From Vibrio owensii CAIM 1854 = LMG 25443 (GTDB lineage Bacteria > Pseudomonadota > Gammaproteobacteria > Enterobacterales > Vibrionaceae), in assembly GCF_000817815.1 (NCBI RefSeq), contig NZ_JPRD01000049.1, forward strand, positions 1 to 64,000: DNA of 64,000 bases, written 5' to 3'. Below, in pieces: positions 25,525-35,066 of the stretch (position 1 is its first letter; the number at the start of each line of letters is the position of its first letter). A program made the position numbers and the translations under genes. The notes under the pieces were generated by a model. It was not told the origin of the DNA and did no database searches. It saw only the letters and a list, made by a program, of their open reading frames with translations.

Positions 25525-26428
25525 CATTAACCTGAATCTGCTGCGCTCTTTACATGTATTACTTGAAGAGTGCCATGTGAGCAGAACTGCCGAGCGTTTG
25601 CACATCACCCAATCCGCAGTAAGCCGTCAATTAGCGCAGTTACGTGAATTGTGCGGCGACCCTTTATTGGTTCGGCAGGGTAACCAACTCATTCCAACAC
25701 CAAGAGCATTGCTTCTAAAAGAGAAGTTAGATGACTTATTAGCGGAATTCGATCACCTTCTCGATGACAAGCCTTTTGAACCTGAGGATTGGAAAGCGGA
25801 GTTAGTATTTGCATCAAGTGATTATGTCGCTCAATACGTCCTCCCTGACATTGCCTCTCATTTGAGTGGCTTTGCTCCTCAGTTAGATATGGCGTACCGA
25901 CTGTGGCAGCCAGACTTTCTCGATAAGCTTCACGAGACTGGTATTCATATCGCGTCTTCCATGTATCCAGAAAAGCCTCAGGGGGTATCTAGTGTGAAGA
26001 TTGGTGAAGACTCATCAGTTTGTTTGATGAAAGCTGCTCATCCGTTAGCAAAGCAAGACAGTATCAGTGTTGAAGATTTAATTTCTTACTCCCACATTAA
26101 AGTCACAGGCGGTGGAGATAAAGATTCCTACACCGACTTAGCATTAAGAGAACTAGGGCATACACGTCATATTACGTTCAAAGTGCCTTTCTTCTCTGCT
26201 GCCATCAATCGCTTAGTTTCTAGTGAACATCTGATGGTGGTTCCAGAGCATATTGCGGTCAATCTTGCGAAGCATTGGGATTTAGCCCATAAAGCACTGC
26301 CTCTCGAAACGCCTATTCATCAGTATTGGTTAATGTGGCATCCAAAATACGATACCGATCCTGCGCATAAATGGGTGCGCGAAGAGATTCGTTCGGTCAT
26401 GCAGATTTCAGAGTATTCCATCCGATAA
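25514..26428 (+). CDS. LysR-family transcriptional regulator
   Basis: 304 residues. The winged helix near the N-terminus is typical (NLNLLRSLHVLLEECHVSRT, then AERLHITQSAVSRQLAQLRE), followed by a periplasmic-binding-fold effector domain. It begins at a GTG inside the end of the SnoaL-like gene, so translation is probably coupled. The effector domain resembles the LysR group that includes NodD/LeuO, but the ligand is unknown. The LysE-family exporter 108 bp downstream is a plausible target. Confidence 0.9.
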   Translation: MLNNINLNLLRSLHVLLEECHVSRTAERLHITQSAVSRQLAQLRELCGDPLLVRQGNQLIPTPRALLLKEKLDDLLAEFDHLLDDKPFEPEDWKAELVFASSDYVAQYVLPDIASHLSGFAPQLDMAYRLWQPDFLDKLHETGIHIASSMYPEKPQGVSSVKIGEDSSVCLMKAAHPLAKQDSISVEDLISYSHIKVTGGGDKDSYTDLALRELGHTRHITFKVPFFSAAINRLVSSEHLMVVPEHIAVNLAKHWDLAHKALPLETPIHQYWLMWHPKYDTDPAHKWVREEIRSVMQISEYSIR

Positions 26429-26536
26429 TAAATGCCTTATTAGGTTATGATTTGAAATCATGCTTAGTATGAAAAACTTTGATTTCTAATTATACCTGTT
26501 CCGTTGATAGATTAGCGTCAAAGAGGGGAGATTCTT

Positions 26537-27151
26537 ATGACACTAACAGTTTGGTTATCACTTTTTACCGTGTGTTTATTAGGGGCAATGTCGCCAGGTC
26601 CAAGTTTAGCGATTGTCGCTAAGCACTCATTAGCTGGTGGCCGCGTGAATGGTTTGGCTACCGCATGGGCGCACGCGTTTGGTATTGGTATTTATGCGTT
26701 CATTACCTTGATAGGTTTGGCAGTGGTACTTCAACAAAGCCCGTTGCTATTTAAGACTATTAGTTTGGCAGGTGCTGCTTACTTGGCGTATCTCGGTTTC
26801 AATGCATTGCGCTCAAAAGGAGGTGTGGCAGCGAAGCTCGAATCCGGTGAAGAGACGACGGTTTTACAATCGGCGCGAGAAGGCTTTCTTATTTCGATTC
26901 TAAGCCCGAAGATTGCTCTGTTCTTCATCGCATTGTTCAGTCAGTTTGTGGCACTGGGTAACGATCTGAGCAACCAAATGATTATCGTCGCGACACCGTT
27001 TGTCGTCGATGGTTTGTGGTACACGTTCATCACATTGGTGCTGTCGAACTCGCGCGTCGTTGACCGTATTCGCTCAAAAGCGGTACTGATTGACCGACTA
27101 TCTGGCATCGTTTTGATGCTATTAGCTGTGCGAGTGGTTGTGACGATTTAA
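26537..27151 (+). CDS. LysE/RhtB-family amino-acid exporter
   Basis: 204 residues and six membrane helices. The LysE family signature is at the N-terminus (LFTVCLLGAMSPGPSLAIVAKHS), and GFLISILSPKIALFFIALFSQF sits in the middle. Such proteins export amino acids or related metabolites. AGGGGAG lies about 8 nt before the ATG, and a separate promoter is likely in the 108-bp gap after the LysR gene. A strong terminator follows. Confidence 0.9.
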   Translation: MTLTVWLSLFTVCLLGAMSPGPSLAIVAKHSLAGGRVNGLATAWAHAFGIGIYAFITLIGLAVVLQQSPLLFKTISLAGAAYLAYLGFNALRSKGGVAAKLESGEETTVLQSAREGFLISILSPKIALFFIALFSQFVALGNDLSNQMIIVATPFVVDGLWYTFITLVLSNSRVVDRIRSKAVLIDRLSGIVLMLLAVRVVVTI

Positions 27152-27176
27152 CTAAGTCGAACGCATTGTATAAAAA

Positions 27177-27211
27177 GCAAAAAGGCTACCGCGATGGTAG
27201 CCTTTTTTTGT
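27177..27211 (+). terminator. Terminator of the LysE-family gene
   Basis: AAAAAGGCTACC, GCGAT loop, GGTAGCCTTTTTTT. Confidence 0.9.
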
Positions 27212-27222
27212 ATATGGCAGAC

Positions 27223-27256
27223 AAAAAAACATCCTAACTCTTAACGAGATAGGATG
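27223..27256 (-). terminator. Terminator of the small membrane-protein gene
   Basis: On the minus strand CATCCTA-T-CTC, TTAA-type loop, GAG-T-TAGGATG, then TTTTTTTG. Confidence 0.85.
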
Positions 27257-27310
27257 TCAGCAAAGAAGGTTGCTCAGGAACATAGGGGGAGTGTGGAACC
27301 TTCAGAAGCG

Positions 27311-27538
27311 TTAGCGACGAACTTCTTCAAACTCGCCTTCAATCGCGTCGGATTTGCCCGTATTGAATTCATACTCTTCATGCATTTCTTGTTGCATTTG
27401 CTTCACGCGCTTTTCAATACGTTTACCAGTAATCAGTGCAGCGATGGTCAATGGAATCGCCATGATTAGGCTGAATACCAAAGTAAAAAAGCCAGTAATC
27501 AGTGCTAGTGCAGTAACGATAATTCGATTCATAATCAT
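27311..27538 (-). CDS. Small inner-membrane protein with charged tail
   Basis: 75 residues: two adjacent hydrophobic helices (residues ~5-23 and ~22-38; ALALITGFFTLVFSLIMAIP, then LTIAALITG) and a highly charged helical C-terminus (KRIEKRVKQMQQEMHEEYEF). I do not recognise the family. An AGAGGT ribosome-binding site serves either the first ATG or the one two codons later. It has its own terminator and is transcribed alone, so it is probably a real small-protein gene. Confidence 0.7.
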   Translation of the reverse strand: MIMNRIIVTALALITGFFTLVFSLIMAIPLTIAALITGKRIEKRVKQMQQEMHEEYEFNTGKSDAIEGEFEEVRR

Positions 27539-27653
27539 GACCTCTCTTTCAATCTATGGGTTCATATTACGAGTTTGAATATGAACGAAACATGAATATA
27601 CCGTTCAATTTCGCATCGATTTGTCTGAGGAATGTCAAAGTGTCTTAAAAACG

Positions 27654-27680
27654 AAAAAACGCCTGAGGGTCATCAGGCGT
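27654..27680 (-). terminator. Terminator of the GAPDH gene
   Basis: On the minus strand CGCCTGA, TGACCC loop, TCAGGCG, then TTTTTTCG, about 110 nt after the gene. Confidence 0.85.
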
Positions 27681-27788
27681 ATAAGCGGGGAAGTATATTA
27701 GTAATGCGCAAGGCGCTTATTATTTAAAACAAATGCTGGGGTGTTGCTCGTTACACATTGTGGTTAACGTTGTGGAGCAAGGTTCACC

Positions 27789-29222
27789 TTATTGAGGGAA
27801 TGTTTGGTAACGAACGCCCATCATTTGTTCCATACAGTGCACAACTTGGCAGCTGTAACCGAATTCGTTGTCGTACCAGATGTACAGTACACAACGCTTG
27901 TCTTGAGCGATGGTCGCTTGACCATCTACCACACCTGCGTGGCGAGAGCCAACTAGGTCGCTTGATACGATTTCTGTCGAATCTGTGTAATCGATCTGCG
28001 CAGAAAGCTCAGAGTTCAATGCCATTTCACGTAGGTATTCGTTTAGCGAATCACGGTCTACATCTTCACCTAAGTTTAGGTTCGCAACTGCCATTGATAC
28101 GTTTGGAGTAGGTACACGAATTGCGTTGCCTGTAAGCTTACCTGCAAGTTCCGGCAGTGCTTTTGCTACCGCTTTCGCTGCACCTGTTGATGTTAGAACC
28201 ATGTTCAATGAAGCGCTGCGACCACGACGATCGCCTGAGTGGAAGTTGTCGATTAGGTTTTGATCGTTGGTGTAAGAGTGAACGGTCTCAATGTGGCCAG
28301 AAAGCACGCCGTACTTATCGTTAAGTGCTTTTAGAACCGGAGTGATGGCGTTAGTCGTACAACTCGCTGCAGAGATGATAGTGTCATCTTCTTGAATCAC
28401 AGATTCATTCACACCAAATACGACGTTCTTGATGTCACCTTTACCTGGTGCAGTAAGTAGTACTTTCTCTGCTCCGTTACATGCCACATGTTGGCTAAGA
28501 CCTTCGGCATCACGCCAAACACCTGTGTTATCAACAACAAGTGCGTTGTTGATACCGTAAACAGAATAGTCCACATCACTTGGGCTGTTAGCGTAAATGA
28601 TTTGAATGTAGTTACCGTTCACGATTAGCGCTTTACGCTCTTCGTCAATCACGATGCTGCCGTTGAATTGTCCATGAACAGAGTCACGACGCAGCAAGCT
28701 AGCACGCTTTTCTAAGTCGCCTTTCTTACCGCCACGCACAACAATTGCACGCAGACGCAGTGGGTAACCAGGACCGCTCTTTTCAATCAGCAGGCGAGTC
28801 AATAGGCGACCGATACGACCGAAACCATAAAGAACCACATCACGAGCAGCCAGAGATGAATCTGCATCGCGAGCACCATGTAAAGCGGTGTGTAAGAAGT
28901 CGTTAAGTGCAGCTGTGTCTTCGTGATCTTTCCAGTACATACCAGCAAGCTGACCAACATCTACTCTGCAAGATGAAATGCTCATTTCGCACAATGCTTG
29001 GATGATTGGCATGGTTTGTTCTAGAGAGAGAGGGCTTCCGGTGTAACGTCTTGCAATACGGTGAGTTTTGAGAATGTCGATGGTTGTTGCGTTGATAAGT
29101 GTTTTACCAAACAGAACCACTTCGATTCCTTTTTGACGATACAGCTTACCAATAAGAGGGGAGATAGATTCAGCAATCGTTTGGCTAGTTTGCCAGTCTT
29201 GGAGATATTTCTCTGGACTCAT
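27789..29222 (-). CDS. Glyceraldehyde-3-phosphate dehydrogenase with N-terminal extension
   Basis: 477 residues versus about 330 for standard GAPDH. The dehydrogenase starts with the NAD-binding GFGRIGR at residues 133-139, and has the catalytic Cys288 in SAASCTTNAITP, VHSYTNDQNLIDN with the partner His region, and WYDNEFGYSCQV near the end. It would interconvert glyceraldehyde-3-phosphate and 1,3-bisphosphoglycerate. The first ~125 residues are an extra helical domain found in a long-GAPDH subgroup; its role is unknown to me. It stands alone, with a 600-bp upstream region shared with a hybrid kinase. Confidence 0.92.
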   Translation of the reverse strand: MSPEKYLQDWQTSQTIAESISPLIGKLYRQKGIEVVLFGKTLINATTIDILKTHRIARRYTGSPLSLEQTMPIIQALCEMSISSCRVDVGQLAGMYWKDHEDTAALNDFLHTALHGARDADSSLAARDVVLYGFGRIGRLLTRLLIEKSGPGYPLRLRAIVVRGGKKGDLEKRASLLRRDSVHGQFNGSIVIDEERKALIVNGNYIQIIYANSPSDVDYSVYGINNALVVDNTGVWRDAEGLSQHVACNGAEKVLLTAPGKGDIKNVVFGVNESVIQEDDTIISAASCTTNAITPVLKALNDKYGVLSGHIETVHSYTNDQNLIDNFHSGDRRGRSASLNMVLTSTGAAKAVAKALPELAGKLTGNAIRVPTPNVSMAVANLNLGEDVDRDSLNEYLREMALNSELSAQIDYTDSTEIVSSDLVGSRHAGVVDGQATIAQDKRCVLYIWYDNEFGYSCQVVHCMEQMMGVRYQTFPQ

Positions 29223-29853
29223 TGTTGTTTTGGACCTTTCACGTTTTGGGGGCTGACCTTACTTTCTGCTGTTACCTCAACGGTAGAGCGTGAAGTGAGG
29301 GTGTTTTGTAATTGGGTTGTAATAATTATGTGTGCGGATTGTACGGGTGGAGGTCTTATTCTGCTAGGAAAAATAAATCCAGTTTAAAGTGTCGTGAATC
29401 GTCTTTTTGATGGTCGATTAATGTGACTAAGGCAGGGTTTGATGGGGATTGACTTTTTACAAATATGAAACTTAATTCGCGATGATAAAGGATCGTTTCA
29501 AATATGAAGGTTGTAACAATGATAGGGTGCATTTGGTTTTTGTGATTCTTGTTATCTTTAACACGAAAATAGTAAACGTTTTAGGCGCTTTTTAGCGGTA
29601 GATCGGGATTCACCAATGGTATGAGTCGATTTAACCAAATCTGTTTAAAAATGATGCTGCAAAATTTTGCAAGTAGTCACACTTTTTGTTTGGTTAACCT
29701 TGGTGCAACAAAGGGCTCTAAGTGTTGTTTTTGCCTATTTGAGCAGATAAGCGAAGCAAAAGCGCCAATAAAACCCTTCGCATAAGTTCATATTCAATCT
29801 ATGAAAGTAGTCTAGTATTAATTCGAGGGCCTTTTCTTAACTCGGGCGAACGG
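29223..29853. other. Long intergenic region between GAPDH and the hybrid kinase
   Basis: 631 bp without a coding region. It contains the divergent promoters. I see no strong inverted repeat, terminator or known operator in it; its length suggests a long regulated leader or distant control sites. Confidence 0.5.
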
Positions 29854-32490
29854 ATGATAAAACTTTCTATAAAATTACGTTTAGCTCTACTCGCACTGTT
29901 ACCTGCGGTGGTTATTTCTGTGTTCGCCGTTCACCAATTCTCTGTTAACTCCCAACGAGTCGTCAGACTCAACCAAACCGTCAGTAATATTCAAGGCTTA
30001 AAGCTGATTTCAGAAGCCTCTCACTTTGTATACGAGATGGAGAAAGAGCGGCACCAATATGGAGAAGAACAGCCTCTTCCTATTGAAGTCAAAGTTCAAC
30101 GAGATAAAGCGCTCGCCATTTATGACAAATTCATGAAAAACAGCCACACCTTGGAGTACTCCGATGATTTAAAGCGAGCCATGTTAGATGTGATCTCTGG
30201 TGACATAAGTGACAGTGTGGATGCGGGAGATTGGTCATTTCGTCTCTTACAGGAAATGTCTGAAGCGCTGGTTCAGCATTACCATCTATTCGAAAGTGAC
30301 GAGGCGCATTGGATGCAAGACTTCATTGCTTATCTCGCACAGCTTTCTTATTGGACGCAAAAAGAGGCATGGTTGACCTATCGCTTGGTGTTAGAGCCAG
30401 AAAGCAAGCCGAATCAAGGGATGTTTTTCCAAGCCATTGAGCGACAACAGCAAAGTTTGGAAGGGTTCCTAAAGCTAGGGGCTTCAAATGAGCAAGTTGA
30501 TAAACTACTGAGCTTGTACACATCGCCGCGCTATCTCTCTAGCATTGAAGCTCGTGGACGTTTGATGGCTGGTGAGTTGTCGCAATCGGACTATGTGACT
30601 TATCTGAGAGACCTTGACCACCGCGTGCAACGTTTACAAGTGATGACTGAAGGGTTCACTCAGCAAGTTGAGAGTGCGCTATTAGTCCAAGTCAGCTCTC
30701 AAAAACAAAGCATCACGTTGATGACATCGGGAGTCATGGTTATCATCGTCTTATTGTGTTGGTTGGGATTTGGTACTTGGTATCGAGTGCACAGCAAACT
30801 GGACGCTATCATTCACTCTCTCAACACTCTCATCCATGAGCATGTGAAAGGAGAGAAGGTTGCCGTTGACGGTAATGATGAATTCACCATTTTCGCGCAG
30901 CAAGTCAATCGCATGATGGAAGAGCAAAACCGACAAACAGAAGAGATTCTTAAAACCAAAGAGTCAGCCATCTCTGCAAACCGCGCAAAATCGGTCTTTC
31001 TTGCCAGCATGTCCCATGAAATACGAACTCCGCTAAATGGCATTATTGGGATGACGGAGATACTGTCGCAAAGTGATCTTTCCGATCATCAGAAAGAAGT
31101 CTTAACCGATATCGATACTTCGTCTCATACGTTGTTGACTCTACTAAACGACATTCTTGATTTATCGAAAATTGAATCCGGACACTTGCAACTTTCCTTA
31201 ATAGAGACGGACATTCGCGAGGTCGTCTATCAGTCGATGATTTTATTTCAATCCAAGGCAACGTCTAAGCAATTGGAATTAAACATCAACCTGGATGAAC
31301 GTATTCCTCCGCGCATTATGGTCGACGATCACCGCATCAAACAGATCATCATGAACTTAGTTTCGAATGCGGTGAAGTTCACCCATGAAGGGCACATTTC
31401 AGTCGATGTTGATTATCAAGAGTCGACGACGCAAAAGAGCGTTTTCCTAACGTTCAGAGTGACAGACACAGGGGTAGGTATTGAGCGAGACAAACTGAAT
31501 ACCATATTCGAACCTTTTACTCAGGAAGATGAAGGCATCTCACGCCAGTTTGGTGGCACCGGATTAGGTTTAGCGATTTGTCGTCAATTGGTTGCCATGA
31601 TGGGGGGCAAACTCACTGCGACATCATCTAAAGGGATTGGAACCAGTTTCGAATTCTCAATCGAAGTGGAAGTGCTTCCAATTGTTGGCTGGCGTTCAGA
31701 AATAATCCGAACCGGTATACTCATCGCAGACCAATACCCTTACACCGACCAAATCGTTAAAGAATGCCGCTTGGCAGGAATACAACTCTCAGAGGTTAAG
31801 CACATTGAGGATTTGACCTCCTCCGCAAGAGAATCTGAAGTCATTTTTTACTGTCATGATGGCAAAAGTAAGCTGGATTCAGCTATTGATGAGTTAGAGA
31901 ATTACGTCGACGCGAGCCGAATCATTGTTTGCCAACATCACCTTACCACCACCTATACCAACTCAGAACGAATTCATGCGGTGCTGACTCAGCCATTTCT
32001 TGGTAATCGCTTTAGGCATGCCATTGATGAGCTTGCTCAAGTTGAACAGAATGCTAAAAGTTACCATGTCACGCAATCGGCTGTGATTCACAATATTAAT
32101 CAGTCACGCACGCACCGTCGCATTTTGATTGCCGAAGACAATTTGATGAACCAAAAGATAGCCAGTTTCTTTCTAGATAAAGCTGGATACGATTATCTCA
32201 TCGCGAGTAATGGGCAGGAAGCTCTGGAGGCAATCACTACAGGCGAGCAGTTTGATGCCATTTTGATGGACTGCATGATGCCAGTAATGGACGGGTTGAC
32301 TGCGACAAAAGAGATTCGTCGTTGGGAGAAAGAAGTCGGGAGCGACAAAATCACAATCATTGCTCTTACAGCTAGCGTGCTAGAAGAAGATATCCAAAAC
32401 TGTTTTGCTGCAGGGATGGATGCATACTTACCGAAACCTTACAAATCGAATCAACTATTTGAGTTGTTTAATGAACTAAAGCTTGCTTAA
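29854..32490 (+). CDS. Hybrid sensor histidine kinase with NIT-type sensor domain
   Basis: 878 residues. Membrane helix ~10-28, a ~260-residue helical periplasmic domain of the NIT (nitrate/nitrite-sensing) type with ASHFVYEMEKERHQY and WLTYRLVLEPE, a second helix ~290-312, HAMP-like linker, phospho-acceptor His388 in MSHEIRTPLNGIIGM, HATPase_c with N box NLVSNAVKFTHEG and G box FGGTGLGLAI, a degenerate receiver-like segment (~625-720), and a real C-terminal receiver with phospho-acceptor Asp806 in ILMDCMMPVMDG and Lys in LPKPYK. No partner regulator is adjacent. It may signal through a shared phosphotransfer protein. Confidence 0.92.
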   Translation: MIKLSIKLRLALLALLPAVVISVFAVHQFSVNSQRVVRLNQTVSNIQGLKLISEASHFVYEMEKERHQYGEEQPLPIEVKVQRDKALAIYDKFMKNSHTLEYSDDLKRAMLDVISGDISDSVDAGDWSFRLLQEMSEALVQHYHLFESDEAHWMQDFIAYLAQLSYWTQKEAWLTYRLVLEPESKPNQGMFFQAIERQQQSLEGFLKLGASNEQVDKLLSLYTSPRYLSSIEARGRLMAGELSQSDYVTYLRDLDHRVQRLQVMTEGFTQQVESALLVQVSSQKQSITLMTSGVMVIIVLLCWLGFGTWYRVHSKLDAIIHSLNTLIHEHVKGEKVAVDGNDEFTIFAQQVNRMMEEQNRQTEEILKTKESAISANRAKSVFLASMSHEIRTPLNGIIGMTEILSQSDLSDHQKEVLTDIDTSSHTLLTLLNDILDLSKIESGHLQLSLIETDIREVVYQSMILFQSKATSKQLELNINLDERIPPRIMVDDHRIKQIIMNLVSNAVKFTHEGHISVDVDYQESTTQKSVFLTFRVTDTGVGIERDKLNTIFEPFTQEDEGISRQFGGTGLGLAICRQLVAMMGGKLTATSSKGIGTSFEFSIEVEVLPIVGWRSEIIRTGILIADQYPYTDQIVKECRLAGIQLSEVKHIEDLTSSARESEVIFYCHDGKSKLDSAIDELENYVDASRIIVCQHHLTTTYTNSERIHAVLTQPFLGNRFRHAIDELAQVEQNAKSYHVTQSAVIHNINQSRTHRRILIAEDNLMNQKIASFFLDKAGYDYLIASNGQEALEAITTGEQFDAILMDCMMPVMDGLTATKEIRRWEKEVGSDKITIIALTASVLEEDIQNCFAAGMDAYLPKPYKSNQLFELFNELKLA

Positions 32491-32549
32491 ATCGCACTTG
32501 AAAGCCGGACTCTTTACGGCTTTTAGAACGATAAAGAAAAGGAAGTAAC

Positions 32550-33539
32550 ATGTTCAAACTTGCTGTAATCGGGACAAACTGGATCTCTCAACAATTTGTT
32601 GAAGCCGCGATTCAGACCAAAGAATTTTGCCTTCAAGCTGTTTACTCACGCGATGTAGAGAAAGCGCGAGAATTTGGCTCACCTTACAACGCAGAAGCAT
32701 ACTACGACAGCCTAGAGGCGCTGGGTGCCGATGAGAACATTGATGCAGTGTACATTGCAAGCCCTAACTCATTTCACGCGCCTCAAGCAATGCAAATGCT
32801 TAAAGCCGGTAAGCATGTGATTTGTGAAAAGCCAATGGCGTCTAATTATTCTCTTGCTCAAGCGATGTTCAAAACGGCTGAAGAAAATAACGTCGTATTG
32901 TTTGAAGCCTTCATGTCGCCATACACACCAAACTTCCAAGTGCTAAAAGATAGCCTTCCGACGATTGCTCCTCTTCGTCATGCCACCATTAGCTACTGTC
33001 AGTATTCTTCTCGTTACCAGAAATACCTCAACGGTGAGAACCCAAATACCTTCAATCCAGAGTTTTCCAACGGTTCTATCATGGACATTGGCTACTACTG
33101 TGTTGGTTCTGCTGTTGAGTTGTTTGGAGAGCCTAACAGCGTACAAGCAAGTGCTCATGTTCTGCCCTCAGGCGTTGATGGTTGTGGCAGCGTGACGCTC
33201 GCTTACGATGGCTTTAATGTGAACCTATTGCACTCGAAGGTGAGTGATTCACTTATCCCAAGCGAATTCCAAGGTGAACAGGGCAGTGTGCTGGTGGATA
33301 TGATTGCCACAGGTCGTGGCGTTGAACGCATTCTACGTGGCGAAGACAAAGAGGTTCTCACGCAACCTCAAGAAGAGAACCACATGTTCTATGAAGCGCA
33401 GGCGTTTGCTAAGCAACTAAAACTTGGCGCGATTGACCCTCAAATGAAGCAGCGCTCATTGACTGTCGCCAAAGTACTAACTGAAGTGAGAAGACAAACT
33501 GGTGTTGTGTTTCCTGCCGATAAAATCGCATTAGGTTAA
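32550..33539 (+). CDS. Gfo/Idh/MocA-family NAD(P)-dependent oxidoreductase
   Basis: 329 residues. N-terminal Rossmann fold (FKLAVIGTNWISQQFVEAA), the family motif EKP in GKHVICEKPMASN, and a C-terminal substrate domain with DIGYYCVGSAVELFGEP. Members oxidise sugars, inositols or trans-dihydrodiols; the substrate here is not evident. AAAGGAAG precedes the ATG. It is 60 nt after the kinase and ends in its own terminator, so it may be partly cotranscribed with the kinase. Confidence 0.9.
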   Translation: MFKLAVIGTNWISQQFVEAAIQTKEFCLQAVYSRDVEKAREFGSPYNAEAYYDSLEALGADENIDAVYIASPNSFHAPQAMQMLKAGKHVICEKPMASNYSLAQAMFKTAEENNVVLFEAFMSPYTPNFQVLKDSLPTIAPLRHATISYCQYSSRYQKYLNGENPNTFNPEFSNGSIMDIGYYCVGSAVELFGEPNSVQASAHVLPSGVDGCGSVTLAYDGFNVNLLHSKVSDSLIPSEFQGEQGSVLVDMIATGRGVERILRGEDKEVLTQPQEENHMFYEAQAFAKQLKLGAIDPQMKQRSLTVAKVLTEVRRQTGVVFPADKIALG

Positions 33540-33565
33540 TTTACTCAACTTCCTCATCAAACACT

Positions 33566-33596
33566 AAAAAGCCCTCGTTATGAGGGCTTTGTTTTG
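33566..33596. terminator. Terminator of the Gfo/Idh/MocA gene
   Basis: AAAAAGCCCTC, GTTAT loop, GAGGGCTTTGTTTT; A-rich left side, so probably also used by the convergent MATE gene. Confidence 0.88.
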
Positions 33597-33617
33597 TGCG
33601 ATATTCTTAAATTATTT

Positions 33618-34943
33618 TTAAGCGGATGCAAGCTTATGAATGGTTTTGCGATACGTAATATAAGCGGCAATGCCAGCCATTATGTTACCGAGACATGCAC
33701 CAATAAGTAGTCCTTTGATTCCGCCCATTTGTGCACCGACCCACAGGCAAGGAAGGAAAAACAAGAACAGACGCAATGCTGAAATCGTTAACGCGGTGTA
33801 TGACTTGCCTAAAGCGTTGCAGATAGACACCATCAGCATACACACGCCCAAAGAGCCTAAGCTAATTGGCACTATCATCAGGTGCATTTCAAGTACGTTG
33901 GTCACTTCTGCATCGCTAGTCATCAGCAGCGCAAGTGGGTTTGCGGCGATAAATGTAATCACTGCAATCAATAGCTGGAAACCTAGAATGAATTTCACCG
34001 CGATAGAAATCAGCGATTGGATATCAGTATAGTTTTTCGCACCCAATAAACGACCAACCATTGGTGGCATAGACATGGTTAATGCCAATACAGAAACGAT
34101 GGCGAAGAACTCGTAGCGAGATCCCAAGGCCCAAGAAGCGACAGCGGCAGTACCAAAGCCTGCAAGTAGCTTGGTCGCTAACATAGATGATAGCGGTGGC
34201 AGAAGCTGGCTGATCATCGCTGGGCCCATGATATTACCAATCGAAGTGATGCTCTTAACCACATTCAAATCCTGCCACTGGAAGGTTGCCCAATGGTTTT
34301 TTTGAACACGAGGTGCGACGACCAATATACCGAAACCAAAGGCGATGATAGTGGCAATTGCTGCGCCGTTAATCCCCAAATCAAACGTGAAGATAAATAA
34401 CGGATCGAGCACTAAGTTCACACCGCTGGTGACCATCATCATGGTGCCAGGTAGCATGGTGTTGCCATTGGCGCGGCAGATACTGTAGTAGAAATACAGC
34501 ACCGCACCTACCCAAGAGCTCAATAGCCACCAAGGCCAGTAACTGTCGATGATTGGCATCACGGTATCAGGTGCGCTCAACAGCGAGAGAATAGGGTAGC
34601 GCAATAGCCAGATAAGCAAGCCAAATACAGCCACGCCCACAGAGCCAATCATCAGGACGAGACCGCCTAACTGTTTTGCATAGCGAGTGTCATTTGCGCC
34701 TAGCGCTTTTGAAATAACAGCGGTGGTAGCAATACCGAGGCCAACCTGAATGCCAATGACCACCATTTGCAAAGGCAGAGTAAAGCCTTGAGCCGCAAGT
34801 GGCAAAATGCCCAGTTGACCGATGAAGGCACTGTCAACAAGTTGAAAGCTCATCAATGACAACACACCAAAGAGCATTGGCCATGTCATAGTAAACAGTT
34901 GTTTTGCTAACGTCGGTTGTGCGTTAGAAGAAGTAGAAGGCAT
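33618..34943 (-). CDS. MATE-family efflux transporter
   Basis: About 441 residues with 12 membrane helices in two repeats. The opening TLAKQLFTMTWPMLFGVLSL and MSFQLVDSAFIGQLGILPLA is typical of the DinF/NorM-like MATE group, and the second repeat shows FQLLIAVITFIAANPLALLM. It would extrude cationic compounds by Na+ or H+ antiport. The frame is open 22 codons further upstream, but the ATG at 34943 gives the usual family N-terminus. No clear ribosome-binding site. A perfect palindrome lies 40 bp upstream, a candidate operator. Confidence 0.9.
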   Translation of the reverse strand: MPSTSSNAQPTLAKQLFTMTWPMLFGVLSLMSFQLVDSAFIGQLGILPLAAQGFTLPLQMVVIGIQVGLGIATTAVISKALGANDTRYAKQLGGLVLMIGSVGVAVFGLLIWLLRYPILSLLSAPDTVMPIIDSYWPWWLLSSWVGAVLYFYYSICRANGNTMLPGTMMMVTSGVNLVLDPLFIFTFDLGINGAAIATIIAFGFGILVVAPRVQKNHWATFQWQDLNVVKSITSIGNIMGPAMISQLLPPLSSMLATKLLAGFGTAAVASWALGSRYEFFAIVSVLALTMSMPPMVGRLLGAKNYTDIQSLISIAVKFILGFQLLIAVITFIAANPLALLMTSDAEVTNVLEMHLMIVPISLGSLGVCMLMVSICNALGKSYTALTISALRLFLFFLPCLWVGAQMGGIKGLLIGACLGNIMAGIAAYITYRKTIHKLASA

Positions 34944-34981
34944 AGGAACGTTGAGTGTGTTTAGAACAGAAATTGATTTTA

Positions 34982-34998
34982 TTGTACACAGTGTACAA
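34982..34998. promoter_or_regulatory. Perfect 17-bp palindrome upstream of the MATE gene
   Basis: TTGTACACAGTGTACAA: 8-bp arms around a central A. It is 39 bp before the MATE start, inside the long open frame, which argues that the frame there is not translated. Likely a repressor operator; the protein is not identifiable and no regulator gene is adjacent. Confidence 0.6.
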
Positions 34999-35005
34999 CA
35001 AAGAG

Positions 35006-35045
35006 ACAAAAAGAAACCCCGAGCAAGTTATCCCTGCTCGGGGTT
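35006..35045 (-). terminator. Terminator of yeeX
   Basis: AACCCCGAGCA ... TGCTCGGGGTT, an 11-bp stem; on the minus strand followed by TCTTTTTG. Confidence 0.9.
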
Positions 35046-35066
35046 GAATTCTGAAACTAATTCGAC

